DNA of 64,000 nucleotides from Spongiibacter marinus (GTDB lineage: Bacteria; Pseudomonadota; Gammaproteobacteria; Pseudomonadales; Spongiibacteraceae): the NCBI RefSeq assembly GCF_016906995.1, contig NZ_JAFBBD010000002.1, positions 271,667 through 335,666 on the forward strand. The letters run 5' to 3'. The position numbers were made by a program, and so were the translations under genes. Shown here one piece after another: positions 8,248 through 16,572 of this stretch (positions within the stretch are counted from its first letter, which is position 1; the number at the start of each line of letters is the position of its first letter). A model generated the notes under the pieces. The model worked only from the letters and a program-made list of their open reading frames with translations, made no database searches and was not told where the DNA came from.

Positions 8248-9180
8248 ATGGCGCACTGGACCCCGAATGAAATTGCCGACTTGTCGGGCAAAACTGTGCT
8301 GATCACTGGCGCGAATAGCGGCATCGGCTTTGAAACGGCGGCGCAGTTGGCGGCGCGCTCAGCGCGGGTAGTCGTCAGTTGCCGCAGCCAGGAAAAGGCC
8401 GATCAAACGCTGCAGCGCATTCAGCAGCTTGTGCCTGGCGCGCAGCTATCGGCGATAACCATGGAGCTGTCTGACCTGGATTCAGTTGCCCGTGCGGCTG
8501 ACGCGTTTTTGTCCACACATGGGCAACTCGACTGTTTGGTAAACAATGCAGGGGTGATGGGCCTGCCGCTGCTGCGCAATGCGCGCGGCCACGAAATGGT
8601 GTTTGCTGTCAGCCACCTTGGTCATTTTGCACTTACCGCGCAACTGTTGCCGGCACTGCGCGCGGCGACACAGGCGAGGGTGGTCACGGTTTCCAGCCTC
8701 GCTGCGCGCAAGGGGCAGTTGCTAATGAATGATCTGCATTGGCAGCACACGCCTTACTCCAAAGTCGCGGCATACGGGCGAGCCAAATTAGCGAATCTGA
8801 GTTTTGCACTGGAGTTACAGCGTCGCTTTGACGCCGCGGGCATGGATGCCCTCAGTCTTGCCGCCCACCCGGGCTATGCGGCAACCAACGTCGCCTATGC
8901 CAGCGATGCGCCGGCGGGGTTGCGGCGGCGTCTGTGGGAGTGGATTGCGTATTTGGGTAATCGAATTTTGGCGCAGCCAGCAGAGCAGGGAGCCTGGCCA
9001 ACGCTGTATGCGGCGACCTCGCCAGCGGTGAGCGGTGGTGACTATATCGGCCCAGCCGGCCCCTTTGAATTTCGCGGCCCGCCCACCAAGGTGGCGGCGG
9101 TGGCGGCAGCGCAGGATCCGGCGTTGGCAGCGGAGCTATGGCGCCAGTCTGAAGACTTATGTGGTGTGAGGTTGTTATGA
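8248..9180 (+). CDS. Short-chain dehydrogenase, retinol-dehydrogenase/WW-oxidoreductase type
   Basis: 310 residues. The N-terminus (ADLSGKTVLITGANSGIG) with TGANSGIG, followed by NNAGVM and the active site S...YGRAK, matches the retinol dehydrogenase/light-dependent protochlorophyllide reductase-like SDR group. The start is ATG 8248, preceded by GAGGAAAAGGA; in-frame upstream starts overlap the divergent DTW gene and look unlike SDR sequence. Its stop overlaps the start of the steroid-5-alpha-reductase-like gene (ATGA), so the two proteins are made together and may act on the same hydrophobic alcohol or ketone. Confidence 0.87.
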   Translation: MAHWTPNEIADLSGKTVLITGANSGIGFETAAQLAARSARVVVSCRSQEKADQTLQRIQQLVPGAQLSAITMELSDLDSVARAADAFLSTHGQLDCLVNNAGVMGLPLLRNARGHEMVFAVSHLGHFALTAQLLPALRAATQARVVTVSSLAARKGQLLMNDLHWQHTPYSKVAAYGRAKLANLSFALELQRRFDAAGMDALSLAAHPGYAATNVAYASDAPAGLRRRLWEWIAYLGNRILAQPAEQGAWPTLYAATSPAVSGGDYIGPAGPFEFRGPPTKVAAVAAAQDPALAAELWRQSEDLCGVRLL

Positions 9181-9962
9181 CGGTTATACAGTGGCACGAC
9201 GGCCTGCTAATGGCCTACGCGGCAATGTCGGTGTTGGTATTTGTGGTACTGCAGTTTTTTATTAAGGCATCGTACGGTCGCCACGATACCGAGGATCGCG
9301 CCTGGTGGTGGGGGCCGGGAGTGCCGACGCGCGTGGCATGGGTGATCATGGAGGCGCCGTCGTCAATCGGCTTTGCGGTGATCTATTTTCTGGGTGACAA
9401 CGCTTGGCAGCCCGTGCCGTTATTACTGTTTGCGCTGTGGCAGGTACATTACTTCCAGCGCAGTTTTATCTACCCGTTTAAGCGCAGCGTTAAGCCGGGC
9501 GATAAAACTCCCTTGTTACTGCCGCTGATCGCGCTGTTCACCAACTTTGGCATTTCGTTTCTCAATGCCAGCATACTGTCTTGGTCGTCGTTGGCGATGG
9601 ATTACACCGCGGCATGGATTACCGACCCGCGCTTGATCTTAGGTGTTGCGCTGTTTTTCGTCGGCTATTACGTCAATCGTCGCAGCGATGCCATGTTGGC
9701 CGCGCTGCGCAAACCGGGAGAGAGCGGTTACAAAATACCGCGTGGCTGGTTGTATGAGTGGGTGTCGTGTCCCAATTACCTGGGAGAAATCATGGTGTGG
9801 TGTGGTTGGGCGCTCGCAACGTGGTCGTCGGCGGGGGCCGTTTTCCTATTGTGGACCTTGGCGAACTTGCTTCCCCGTGCTCTCAGTAATCACCAGTGGT
9901 ATCGGCAGACCTTCGACAATTACCCGGCACACCGCAAAGCGGTATTTCCGGGTATTTTGTAG
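9177..9962 (+). CDS. Steroid 5-alpha-reductase family membrane enzyme
   Basis: 261 residues with about six hydrophobic segments. The C-terminal half carries hallmarks of eukaryotic 3-oxo-5-alpha-steroid 4-dehydrogenases: YKIPRGWLYEWVSCPNYLGE and the terminal NHQWYRQTFDNYP block. These contain the NADPH- and substrate-binding residues of the family. It should reduce the double bond of an alpha,beta-unsaturated ketone in a sterol- or lipid-like substrate in the inner membrane. ATG 9177 overlaps the SDR stop, so translation is coupled. The resemblance to human SRD5A1-type sequence is closer than that of the DUF1295 protein at 42114. Confidence 0.85.
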   Translation: MTVIQWHDGLLMAYAAMSVLVFVVLQFFIKASYGRHDTEDRAWWWGPGVPTRVAWVIMEAPSSIGFAVIYFLGDNAWQPVPLLLFALWQVHYFQRSFIYPFKRSVKPGDKTPLLLPLIALFTNFGISFLNASILSWSSLAMDYTAAWITDPRLILGVALFFVGYYVNRRSDAMLAALRKPGESGYKIPRGWLYEWVSCPNYLGEIMVWCGWALATWSSAGAVFLLWTLANLLPRALSNHQWYRQTFDNYPAHRKAVFPGIL

Positions 9963-9976
9963 AGGGCGACCTCGCG

Positions 9977-11926
9977 TTACTGGAGTTCTGGCAAATCTTT
10001 GAAGAGGGCCAGCGCATCGGGGTTGGCCAGAGCATCGACGTTTTTCACGGTTTTACCATGAACCACATCGCGCACCGCCAACTCGACAATCTTGCCGCTG
10101 ATCGTGCGTGGAATTTCTGCCACCGCGATAATTTTTGCCGGTACATGGCGCGGCGTGGTTTCCTGACGAATGGTATTGCGGATGGTATTGCGCAGGGAGT
10201 CGTCCAGCGTGCAGCCTTCACGCAGCACTACAAATAGTACAACTCGCACATCGCCTTGATATTGTTGCCCGATGCAGATGCTGTCGACAACGTCGGCAAC
10301 CTTTTCAACTTGGCGGTAAATTTCCGCGGTACCAATGCGCACGCCGCCGGGGTTGAGCACGGCGTCGGAGCGGCCGTGAATAATCATGCCGCCGTGTTCG
10401 GTGATCTCGCCGTAATCTCCGTGGGCCCAGACATTGGGGTAGGTGTCGAAGTAGGCCGCGCGGTATTTGGCATTGTCGGGGTCATTCCAAAACCCGATGG
10501 GGGCGCTGGGGAAGGGGCGAGTGCAGACCATTTCGCCCTTTTCACCGACAACGGCGTTGCCATCATCGTCCCAAACCTCTACTGCCATACCCAAGCCGAG
10601 ACACTGAATCTCACCCTCATAGACGGGAAGGCAGGGATTGCCGAGAACAAAGCAAGACAGGATGTCCGTGCCGCCGGAAATCGATGACAGGCAAATATCC
10701 GGTTTAATGTGCCGGTACACATAGCGAAAGCTCTCGTCGGACAATGGCGAACCGGTTGATAACACGGCTTTTAAAGCACTGAGTTGATGGCTTTCAGCGG
10801 GCTTTACCCCGGCTTTTTGTAGCGCTTCGATGTACTTGGCGCTGGTGCCAAAAATAGAAATGCCTTCCTCGTCGGCCATGTCCATCAGCGATTGCGGCTG
10901 TGGGTAAAAGGGAGAGCCGTCGTATAGAACAAGGGTCGCTTCGCAAGCGAGGCCGCTTACCAGCCAGTTCCACATCATCCAGCCACAGGTGGAAAAGTAA
11001 AACAGCGTGTCCTCACTGCCCAGATCAGTGTGTAAGCGGTGCTCCTTCATGTGCTGAATGAGGCTGCCGCCGGCGCTGTGGACGATGCACTTCGGTACCC
11101 CAGTGGTGCCCGACGAATACATGATGTAAAGCGGGTGGTCGAAGGGCAGCTGCTCGAACTCAATATCGTTCGGCGAATACGCGGCGAGTGTCTCCGCCCA
11201 CAATGTTGCCCCTTCGGGCAGCGATATTTCCTCGGCGGTGCGGCTGACAGGAACAATGATCAGCGTCTCTATGCTGCTGATCTGCGCCTTGATCTGCGAC
11301 ACGCGGGGTAAGCTGTCGAGGGTTTTTCCGCCGTAGAAATAGCCGTCGCAGGCAAACAGTACTTTGGGTTGGATTTGGCCAAAGCGATCCATCACGCCAT
11401 TAATGCCAAAGTCCGGGGAACACGATGACCAGACTGCGCCAATACTGGCGCTCGCCAGCATGGCGATGACGGTTTCGCTGATATTAGGCATAAAGCCGGC
11501 AACGCGGTCGCCGCGACCAACACCGGCATTGCGCAGCGCCTGGGCTAACTGGCTGACTTGTTGGTAGAGGCCGGCGTAGCTGATCGTCTCGCGCCGGCCG
11601 TTCTCCAGCCGGGAAATCAGCGCGGTTTTATCACTGCGGTTACGCAGCAAGTTTTCAGCGAAATTCAGGCGAGCATCGGGAAACCATCGCGCACCGGGAA
11701 ATTGGTTCCCGTCTACCAGAACCTGGTCGCTCGTTTGTGAGGCGCGAATATCGCAAAAGTCCCACACCGATTGCCAAAAAGCCTCGGGGGACTCCACCGA
11801 CCAGCGGTGCAGGTCGGCGTAGTTGTCGAACTGGCGTTGCTGCTCTCGGTCGAGCTGCTGCAAGAATTGGCTCAATTGGCTGCGCTGAATGCGCGCCGCC
11901 GAAGGTTCCCAAAGACAGTTTTTCAT
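9977..11926 (-). CDS. Acetoacetate-CoA ligase (acetoacetyl-CoA synthetase)
   Basis: 649 residues, the usual length for this enzyme. It has an ACS-type N-terminal extension, the P-loop-like [10 protein letters not shown], the GGTDI motif, [14 protein letters not shown] and the catalytic Lys region [10 protein letters not shown] near the C-terminus. It activates acetoacetate with ATP and CoA to acetoacetyl-CoA, linking ketone-body or PHB breakdown and lipid synthesis. It is transcribed divergently from a LysR regulator over an AT-rich spacer with clear dyads, so that regulator is the likely controller. It converges with the 5-alpha-reductase gene with a 14-bp gap. Confidence 0.92.
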   Translation of the reverse strand: MKNCLWEPSAARIQRSQLSQFLQQLDREQQRQFDNYADLHRWSVESPEAFWQSVWDFCDIRASQTSDQVLVDGNQFPGARWFPDARLNFAENLLRNRSDKTALISRLENGRRETISYAGLYQQVSQLAQALRNAGVGRGDRVAGFMPNISETVIAMLASASIGAVWSSCSPDFGINGVMDRFGQIQPKVLFACDGYFYGGKTLDSLPRVSQIKAQISSIETLIIVPVSRTAEEISLPEGATLWAETLAAYSPNDIEFEQLPFDHPLYIMYSSGTTGVPKCIVHSAGGSLIQHMKEHRLHTDLGSEDTLFYFSTCGWMMWNWLVSGLACEATLVLYDGSPFYPQPQSLMDMADEEGISIFGTSAKYIEALQKAGVKPAESHQLSALKAVLSTGSPLSDESFRYVYRHIKPDICLSSISGGTDILSCFVLGNPCLPVYEGEIQCLGLGMAVEVWDDDGNAVVGEKGEMVCTRPFPSAPIGFWNDPDNAKYRAAYFDTYPNVWAHGDYGEITEHGGMIIHGRSDAVLNPGGVRIGTAEIYRQVEKVADVVDSICIGQQYQGDVRVVLFVVLREGCTLDDSLRNTIRNTIRQETTPRHVPAKIIAVAEIPRTISGKIVELAVRDVVHGKTVKNVDALANPDALALFKDLPELQ

Positions 11927-11994
11927 TATTCGATGTCTCTATAGCTGGAGCGAGTGATAGGGTAATTGACGTAGACTGCCTTGTTGAGATATTT

Positions 11995-12027
11995 TTATCA
12001 AATTGATAATAATTATTAATTAATAAT
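11995..12027. promoter_or_regulatory. Dyads in the LysR/acetoacetyl-CoA synthetase divergent spacer
   Basis: TTATCA-AAT-TGATAA (11995-12009) is a perfect inverted repeat with a 3-nt spacer and fits the LysR T-N11-A rule (T11996 to A12008). Just downstream, ATTATTAATTAATAAT (12012-12027) is a perfect 16-bp palindrome. Both lie in the very AT-rich stretch immediately before the LysR start and are candidate regulator sites. Confidence 0.55.
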
Positions 12028-12035
12028 ATTTTCTT

Positions 12036-12917
12036 ATGAATGTAAGTGTAAAACAGTTGCGCGCCTTCGTCGCTGTGGCCGAGACAGGCAGCTTCGCGCA
12101 GGCATGCGAACAATTGAATATATCGCAACCGGCGCTGAGCATGGCGGTGAAGAACCTCGAGGATGAAGTGGGTGGAAGCCTGTTTCTGCGCTCGACCCGG
12201 TCGCTGAGTTTAAGCCCCGAGGGCAGTGCATTTTTGCCAACCGCTCAGCGCCTGCTGCGGGACTGGTCCGATGCCTTTACCGACTTGCAGCGTTTGTATA
12301 GCTTACAACAGGGCAAGTTGACCATCGCGGCAATGCCCTCGTTTGCCAGCACACGCCTGCCTGCTGTGTTGGCGACCTACCGGCAGAAGTTCCCCAATAT
12401 TGATATCGCGGTGCGCGATATTGTGATGGAAGAGCTTATTGAAGCGGTACGCGCTGGCCGTGTTGAACTTGGCGTGGCCTTTGAGCCAGACGATAGCGAA
12501 GGGCTGGAATTTGAAGCGCTTTTCACCGACCGCTTTGTGGCGGTATTCCCAGAGGCACACCCCTTACTGACGCGCAGTCGTCTGCGGATAAAAGACCTGC
12601 TCGGCGATACGGTGATTACCCTGAACAGGGGCTCCAGCACCCGCCGCTGGACCGAAGATGCCTTTGCCAGGGAGTCACTTTCGCCCCCGGCGATCTTTGA
12701 GGCGTTCCAGCTCACTACCGTGGGTGCAATGGTGGCCGCTGGTCTGGGGGTGGCGCTAGTACCCGCGTTGTGTGAGGAGCAGATGCATCAATTGGGCGCC
12801 TGCTGTAAGCCGATAAGCGGGCGATGCATCGAGCGCAGAGTGGGTATTATCAGGCGCCGACGACAGCAGCTGTCATCCGCGGCAGTGGCAATGCGAGCGT
12901 TATTGATGGAGAGCTAG
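12036..12917 (+). CDS. LysR-family transcriptional regulator
   Basis: 293 residues: an N-terminal winged helix-turn-helix (residues 1-60, with FVAVAETGSFAQACEQLNIS and QPALSMAVKNLE) and a LysR substrate-binding domain. The start is ATG 12036; no good Shine-Dalgarno is visible in the AT-rich leader, so initiation may be weak or leaderless-like. LysR proteins usually control the gene facing them, here acetoacetyl-CoA synthetase, and repress themselves. The inducer is unknown; a metabolite of ketone-body or fatty-acid metabolism would suit the context. Confidence 0.9.
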   Translation: MNVSVKQLRAFVAVAETGSFAQACEQLNISQPALSMAVKNLEDEVGGSLFLRSTRSLSLSPEGSAFLPTAQRLLRDWSDAFTDLQRLYSLQQGKLTIAAMPSFASTRLPAVLATYRQKFPNIDIAVRDIVMEELIEAVRAGRVELGVAFEPDDSEGLEFEALFTDRFVAVFPEAHPLLTRSRLRIKDLLGDTVITLNRGSSTRRWTEDAFARESLSPPAIFEAFQLTTVGAMVAAGLGVALVPALCEEQMHQLGACCKPISGRCIERRVGIIRRRRQQLSSAAVAMRALLMES

Positions 12918-13045
12918 GGGCTTGCCGAGGTCGGTGATGTTAGCAGCGCTACCTTCCCCCGCGGGGATACCCTAAAATACGGCCGCGACCCAGTGACAAC
13001 TAGGGTGATAGCTGGGGTGATGACAACAATAGAGGGGAAGGACGG

Positions 13046-13939
13046 ATGCTCGGTTTTTTACCGCCTGTGGTAAAGGGATTTCTCGCTGCGTGCCTGTTGG
13101 CCATGAATACCGTTGTACTGGCGCCGTTTTTGATGGCGGTATCGCTACTTCGCTTTCTTGTGCCGCTAGTGGGCTTTCAACGCCGCTGCACGGCGGCGGC
13201 AGTGTGGATCGCCGAATTGTGGATCGCGATCAACTCTCAGTGGATGCGCTTAACCCAGCGCATGCAGTGGGAAGTGGATGGTATTGAACAACTCGATAAG
13301 GACCAGTGGTATCTGGTGACCTCTAATCATCAGTCCTGGGCCGATATCTTTATTCTTCAGCATTTGCTGAATCGAAAAATTCCAATGCTCAAGTTCTTTC
13401 TGAAGCAGGAGCTCATCTGGGTGCCGGTAATAGGCTTGTGCTGGTGGGCGTTGGACTTCCCGTTTATGAAACGCTACAGCAAGGAATACCTGGAGAAGCA
13501 CCCAGAAAAGCGTGGCCAAGACTTTGAAAGCACCCGCCGCGCCTGTGAGAAGTTTGAGCATTTACCCGTGTCGGTCTTCAATTTCCTGGAAGGTACGCGC
13601 TATACCCCTGCCAAACATGACGCGCAGCAGTCCCCTTATAAATGGCTGCTAAAACCCAAGGCAGGTGGCATCGGCTTTGTTGTGGGAGCAATGGGCTCAA
13701 GTGTCAAAACCTTGGTCGATATTACCATTGCTTATCCCGGCCATACACAGCCGTCCTTTGGCGACTTCCTTTGCGGACGGGTGGATAACGTTAAGGTTCG
13801 CGTGCAGAAACGAGAGATTCCCAGCGAATTTTTGGGTCGTAGCTACAGCGACGATGAGGACTTCCGCTATGAGTTCCAGCAATGGGTTAGCGCACTGTGG
13901 AAGGAAAAAGACCAATTGATGGAAGAGCTGCACCGATGA
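13046..13939 (+). CDS. PlsC/YihG-type lysophospholipid acyltransferase
   Basis: 297 residues with an N-terminal hydrophobic region (about 10-45), the catalytic HxxxxD box as NHQSWAD (H95, D100) and the glycerol-phosphate-binding EGTR at 182-185. Family members transfer an acyl chain from acyl-CoA or acyl-ACP to lysophosphatidic acid. The length and the FNFLEGTRYT context resemble E. coli YihG more than PlsC. A strong AGGGGAAGGA site precedes ATG 13046. It stands alone or leads into the oxidoreductase gene 56 bp downstream. Confidence 0.85.
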   Translation: MLGFLPPVVKGFLAACLLAMNTVVLAPFLMAVSLLRFLVPLVGFQRRCTAAAVWIAELWIAINSQWMRLTQRMQWEVDGIEQLDKDQWYLVTSNHQSWADIFILQHLLNRKIPMLKFFLKQELIWVPVIGLCWWALDFPFMKRYSKEYLEKHPEKRGQDFESTRRACEKFEHLPVSVFNFLEGTRYTPAKHDAQQSPYKWLLKPKAGGIGFVVGAMGSSVKTLVDITIAYPGHTQPSFGDFLCGRVDNVKVRVQKREIPSEFLGRSYSDDEDFRYEFQQWVSALWKEKDQLMEELHR

Positions 13940-13995
13940 CTCTCTGAGGTGAAAAGACCCATGGCCAATAACAATAAAATAGGGGCAGGCAGAAT

Positions 13996-14490
13996 ATGAA
14001 ATTCGACTATGTAAAAACACGGCGCGAGGATGTGGCCAGTATTCCAGAGAGCTGGTCCGGCGCAATAAAGACCGTTATGCGTCACTACACCCGTTTCAAT
14101 GTCTGGGTGTATAAGAAAAGTGGCGGGAGGTTGATGAAAAACTTTCCCGGCGGTTATCCCATTTGTCTCGTTGGTATGACGGGCAAAAAAACGGGTAAAG
14201 CCAGAGAGATCGCACTGATCCATCTGCCGCTGGGTGACAAGAAGCTACTGGTCGCCTCCCAAGGAGGCATGGCATCGCACCCTTTGTGGTATCACAATAT
14301 CAAGGCGAACCCTGCGATTACGATTCAAGTTGGGCGCGAGCGACTCGCCTACACGGCGCGAGAAGTGGACGCTGATACCAAGCGGGAACTCTGGCCTCAC
14401 TTAGTTAGCTTATATCCCGATTTCGATGAATACCAGGCGCGAACTGACCGAGATATCCCCGTGTTTTGTTGCGAGCCGACAGCGCCATAA
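13996..14490 (+). CDS. Nitroreductase-family deazaflavin-dependent oxidoreductase (DUF385)
   Basis: 164 residues ending in the PF04075-type fold: GGYPICLVGMTGKKTGKAREI followed by HPLWYHNIKANPAITI. In actinobacteria these split-barrel enzymes use cofactor F420 or flavin to reduce quinones or nitro compounds. In proteobacteria F420 is usually absent, so FMN/FAD or haem binding must be considered. There is no signal peptide. It follows the acyltransferase closely and may be co-transcribed. The name is secure at family level; the cofactor is not. Confidence 0.75.
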   Translation: MKFDYVKTRREDVASIPESWSGAIKTVMRHYTRFNVWVYKKSGGRLMKNFPGGYPICLVGMTGKKTGKAREIALIHLPLGDKKLLVASQGGMASHPLWYHNIKANPAITIQVGRERLAYTAREVDADTKRELWPHLVSLYPDFDEYQARTDRDIPVFCCEPTAP

Positions 14491-14535
14491 ACGGCGCAAT
14501 GGTAGGGGCTGCTTTACGCCCCTGATCTGTTGTTG

Positions 14536-14661
14536 CTAAGCCGCCTTCTTCAGCTTTTTCTTGAGTTTGGCGAGTTTGCCTTCGTGCTTGGCGATTTTCG
14601 ATTTACGCTGCTTGATGGCTTTTTTCAGGCTGGTGATTTTCTTTTTCGCTTTCTTCGACAT
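14536..14661 (-). CDS. 41-residue lysine-rich helical protein
   Basis: The gene has a textbook ribosome site (AGAGGA, 7 nt before ATG 14661) and encodes MSKKAKKKITSLKKAIKQ followed by two more Lys-rich repeats ending KKLKKAA. Nearly half the residues are lysine, there is no proline, and hydrophobic residues recur every 3-4 positions, so a long basic amphipathic helix or coiled coil is expected. A role in nucleic-acid or polyphosphate binding is only a guess. The size and composition recall the small basic protein at 45314, which is not the same sequence. Confidence 0.7.
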   Translation of the reverse strand: MSKKAKKKITSLKKAIKQRKSKIAKHEGKLAKLKKKLKKAA

Positions 14662-14792
14662 GATGTCTTCCTCTGCATAAATGTCACTGGGTATGGTGGG
14701 AAAAACGGCGTGCCCACCGATGCTAACGAGTAACAGTATAGTCGAGTATATTCAGGCTACTGGTGTGTGCGCACGATTCGATGCGCAGGGTT

Positions 14793-15212
14793 TTAGTGGG
14801 GCAGTTTAACGCCGTGGCTAAGCAGCCACTCCTCGTCAAGCTTCCAGATAACGCGGCTGATGCCCTCCTGAGCCATAACCTGCTCTCTGGCGTAGGCTTG
14901 CAGGTCGGCCAAGGTTTGCTGAGCCTCAAAAAAACGCTCTTCGCTGACAGAGACGTTCTGCAAAGAAGGGTCAATAACCTTAATGATGACGGGCACTGGC
15001 ACATCTGCTGAGCGAGGTGACGTCATTACCGCGACGCCATTTTTTACCGCTAAAACGCGAAAGCGGTAGGGGTAGCTATTGAGTTTGGCGTCTTGCTTCA
15101 ACACCGCATTCAATGCGCGAACCTCTGAGGGCTCGTAAAAGATATTTACCATTACGGTGAGGGCGAGCGCGGCGCTAAAAAACGCGTAAATCTTCATGCC
15201 TCGTGACATAGA
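14793..15212 (-). CDS. Hypothetical protein with N-terminal membrane anchor
   Basis: About 139 residues from ATG 15212, which is preceded by AAGAGA at 9 nt; ATG 15197 (MKIYAFFS) is a less likely start because its SD-like GAGG is too close. A hydrophobic stretch (AFFSAALALTVMVNIFY) suggests a signal anchor, followed by a soluble domain of about 110 residues with no motif I know. It may be periplasmic. It lies between the EamA transporter and the small Lys-rich gene, all on the minus strand. Confidence 0.6.
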   Translation of the reverse strand, partial: SMSRGMKIYAFFSAALALTVMVNIFYEPSEVRALNAVLKQDAKLNSYPYRFRVLAVKNGVAVMTSPRSADVPVPVIIKVIDPSLQNVSVSEERFFEAQQTLADLQAYAREQVMAQEGISRVIWKLDEEWLLSHGVKLPH

Positions 15213-15297
15213 CAATCTCTTCAGCGGCAAGTGAGTAAACGCGCACTTTAGCGCATTTTCGCCGGAAGTATCTTGATGCGGCTCAACACAGAGTGGG

Positions 15298-16269
15298 TTA
15301 AGGGCTTCGGCGTTTGCGAAAAACAGATTTCAGTAAACCTTGGAGTGCTCGCCAGCGAGTAATCATCAGCGCGAGGAATATCATCAGGCAGCCTAGCAAT
15401 TGCGTTGCACTAAGGCGCTCCATAAACCATGCCGCCGCGATCAGCGCCGTCCACACAGGCTCAAGCACCATGATAATAACGCCGTTGCTATACGGCGACA
15501 GGCTCTGTGCGTAGGTTTGCAGGTAAAAGCGCAGCGCCGTGCCAACGGTTGCGGAGAGCGTGACCCATAACCAGACCATCGGTTGCCCGGCCAATACGCT
15601 GATGTGCCAGGTCTCGAGTAGTGTTGAGAGTAGTCCGGTAACCGCCGCGACGGTGGTCAATACCAAGGTCGTTAGTGCCAATACCGGCACCTTTGGAACG
15701 TGTTGAGCGTGTCCGTGTTTATCGGCGCGTGACATCGGATTGGCCGCGCGCGTGTTCAAATTGAAATACAGCGCAAATAGCGCCGCGGCGCAGAGTAATA
15801 GCAGTTGCGATAACTCTAGCCGCAATTGCTGATTCAGAGAAAGGAGGGCGAGCCCAACACAGGCAACTGGCAGCGCGACCCAGGTGCTGCGCGGAACCGA
15901 CTCCTTGAATAACAGCGCCGCAATGACCGGCACTAGAATGACGCCCAAACTGACGATGAACGCCGCTTCACCGACGTGGTTGGAGGCCGCGAGCCCTTCG
16001 ACCCATAGGCTCATGGCTATGCCAAAGACCACCCCGACCTTCACGCAGCGAATAAAGTGCGCGCGGCTGAGAACCCGCAACTCCGCTCTTGCCACCATCG
16101 CCAGAATGACGGCGGCGATAAGGAAGCGTGCCGACATGAACAGCAGCGGCGGCATGATAGCGACGGCTTCCTTGGAGAAGATCCAGCTGATGGCTGCCAA
16201 CAGCGTAACGATGATGAAAATGGCATCTGCGGGCAGCTTGTTGGATGCATTGGCCGTATTTTCAATCAT
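15298..16269 (-). CDS. EamA/DMT-superfamily transporter
   Basis: 323 residues with about ten hydrophobic helices arranged as two EamA repeats (the second contains LEPVWTALIAAAWFMERL, a classic DMT signature). Such inner-membrane carriers export metabolites or amino acids. AGGA lies 6 nt before ATG 16269. The substrate cannot be inferred; the basic C-terminus (KSVFRKRRSP) is consistent with a cytoplasmic tail. Confidence 0.87.
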   Translation of the reverse strand: MIENTANASNKLPADAIFIIVTLLAAISWIFSKEAVAIMPPLLFMSARFLIAAVILAMVARAELRVLSRAHFIRCVKVGVVFGIAMSLWVEGLAASNHVGEAAFIVSLGVILVPVIAALLFKESVPRSTWVALPVACVGLALLSLNQQLRLELSQLLLLCAAALFALYFNLNTRAANPMSRADKHGHAQHVPKVPVLALTTLVLTTVAAVTGLLSTLLETWHISVLAGQPMVWLWVTLSATVGTALRFYLQTYAQSLSPYSNGVIIMVLEPVWTALIAAAWFMERLSATQLLGCLMIFLALMITRWRALQGLLKSVFRKRRSP

Positions 16270-16394
16270 TGGAACGTCCTAATAGAGGTTTGCTCGGGTG
16301 GATAGCACGCTGTTAGCAGGCGCTCATCGCTGCTTAGACGAAATGGCCTTTCACGCTTTGCGTCGATACGACCCTGTTCGCGTTGTAGGTTGCT

Positions 16395-16407
16395 TCGCAA
16401 AATGCGA
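16395..16407. promoter_or_regulatory. Exopolysaccharide dyad site 1 (upstream of wzx)
   Basis: TCGCA-AAA-TGCGA, a perfect inverted repeat of the TYGCA-AAA-TGCRA family. It lies about 110 bp upstream of the -24 box at 16511. Confidence 0.7.
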
Positions 16408-16434
16408 ATCAAGCCAGATTTATCCGCGCTTGGC

Positions 16435-16447
16435 TAGCATTTTGCCG
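16435..16447. promoter_or_regulatory. Exopolysaccharide dyad site 2 (upstream of wzx)
   Basis: The core GCATTTTGC at 16437-16445 is in opposite orientation to site 1, 40 bp away, with degenerate flanks. It is about 70 bp upstream of the sigma-54 promoter. The remainder of the 16270-16572 interval holds no convincing gene. Confidence 0.6.
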
Positions 16448-16510
16448 GACGTTTCGGGTTCAACGCCCGTGGTAATGGCCTTTAGCGCCAATTTTCAATC
16501 AGGAAAAGGT

Positions 16511-16526
16511 TGGCCTGGTTTTTGCT
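16511..16526 (+). promoter_or_regulatory. Sigma-54 promoter of wzx
   Basis: TGGCCT-N5-TTGCT: the invariant GG and GC are 10 bp apart, as sigma-54 requires. The predicted start near 16537 gives a leader of about 36 nt to ATG 16573. Confidence 0.65.
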
Positions 16527-16572
16527 GAGTAAACGGACCAGTCATTTATTAGTGGTGTTTCAGGGCAAGGGC

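Noticed and set aside
16298-16528. Plus-strand frame before the wzx gene
   Set aside because: It runs through both dyads and the sigma-54 promoter, with no SD and no domain.
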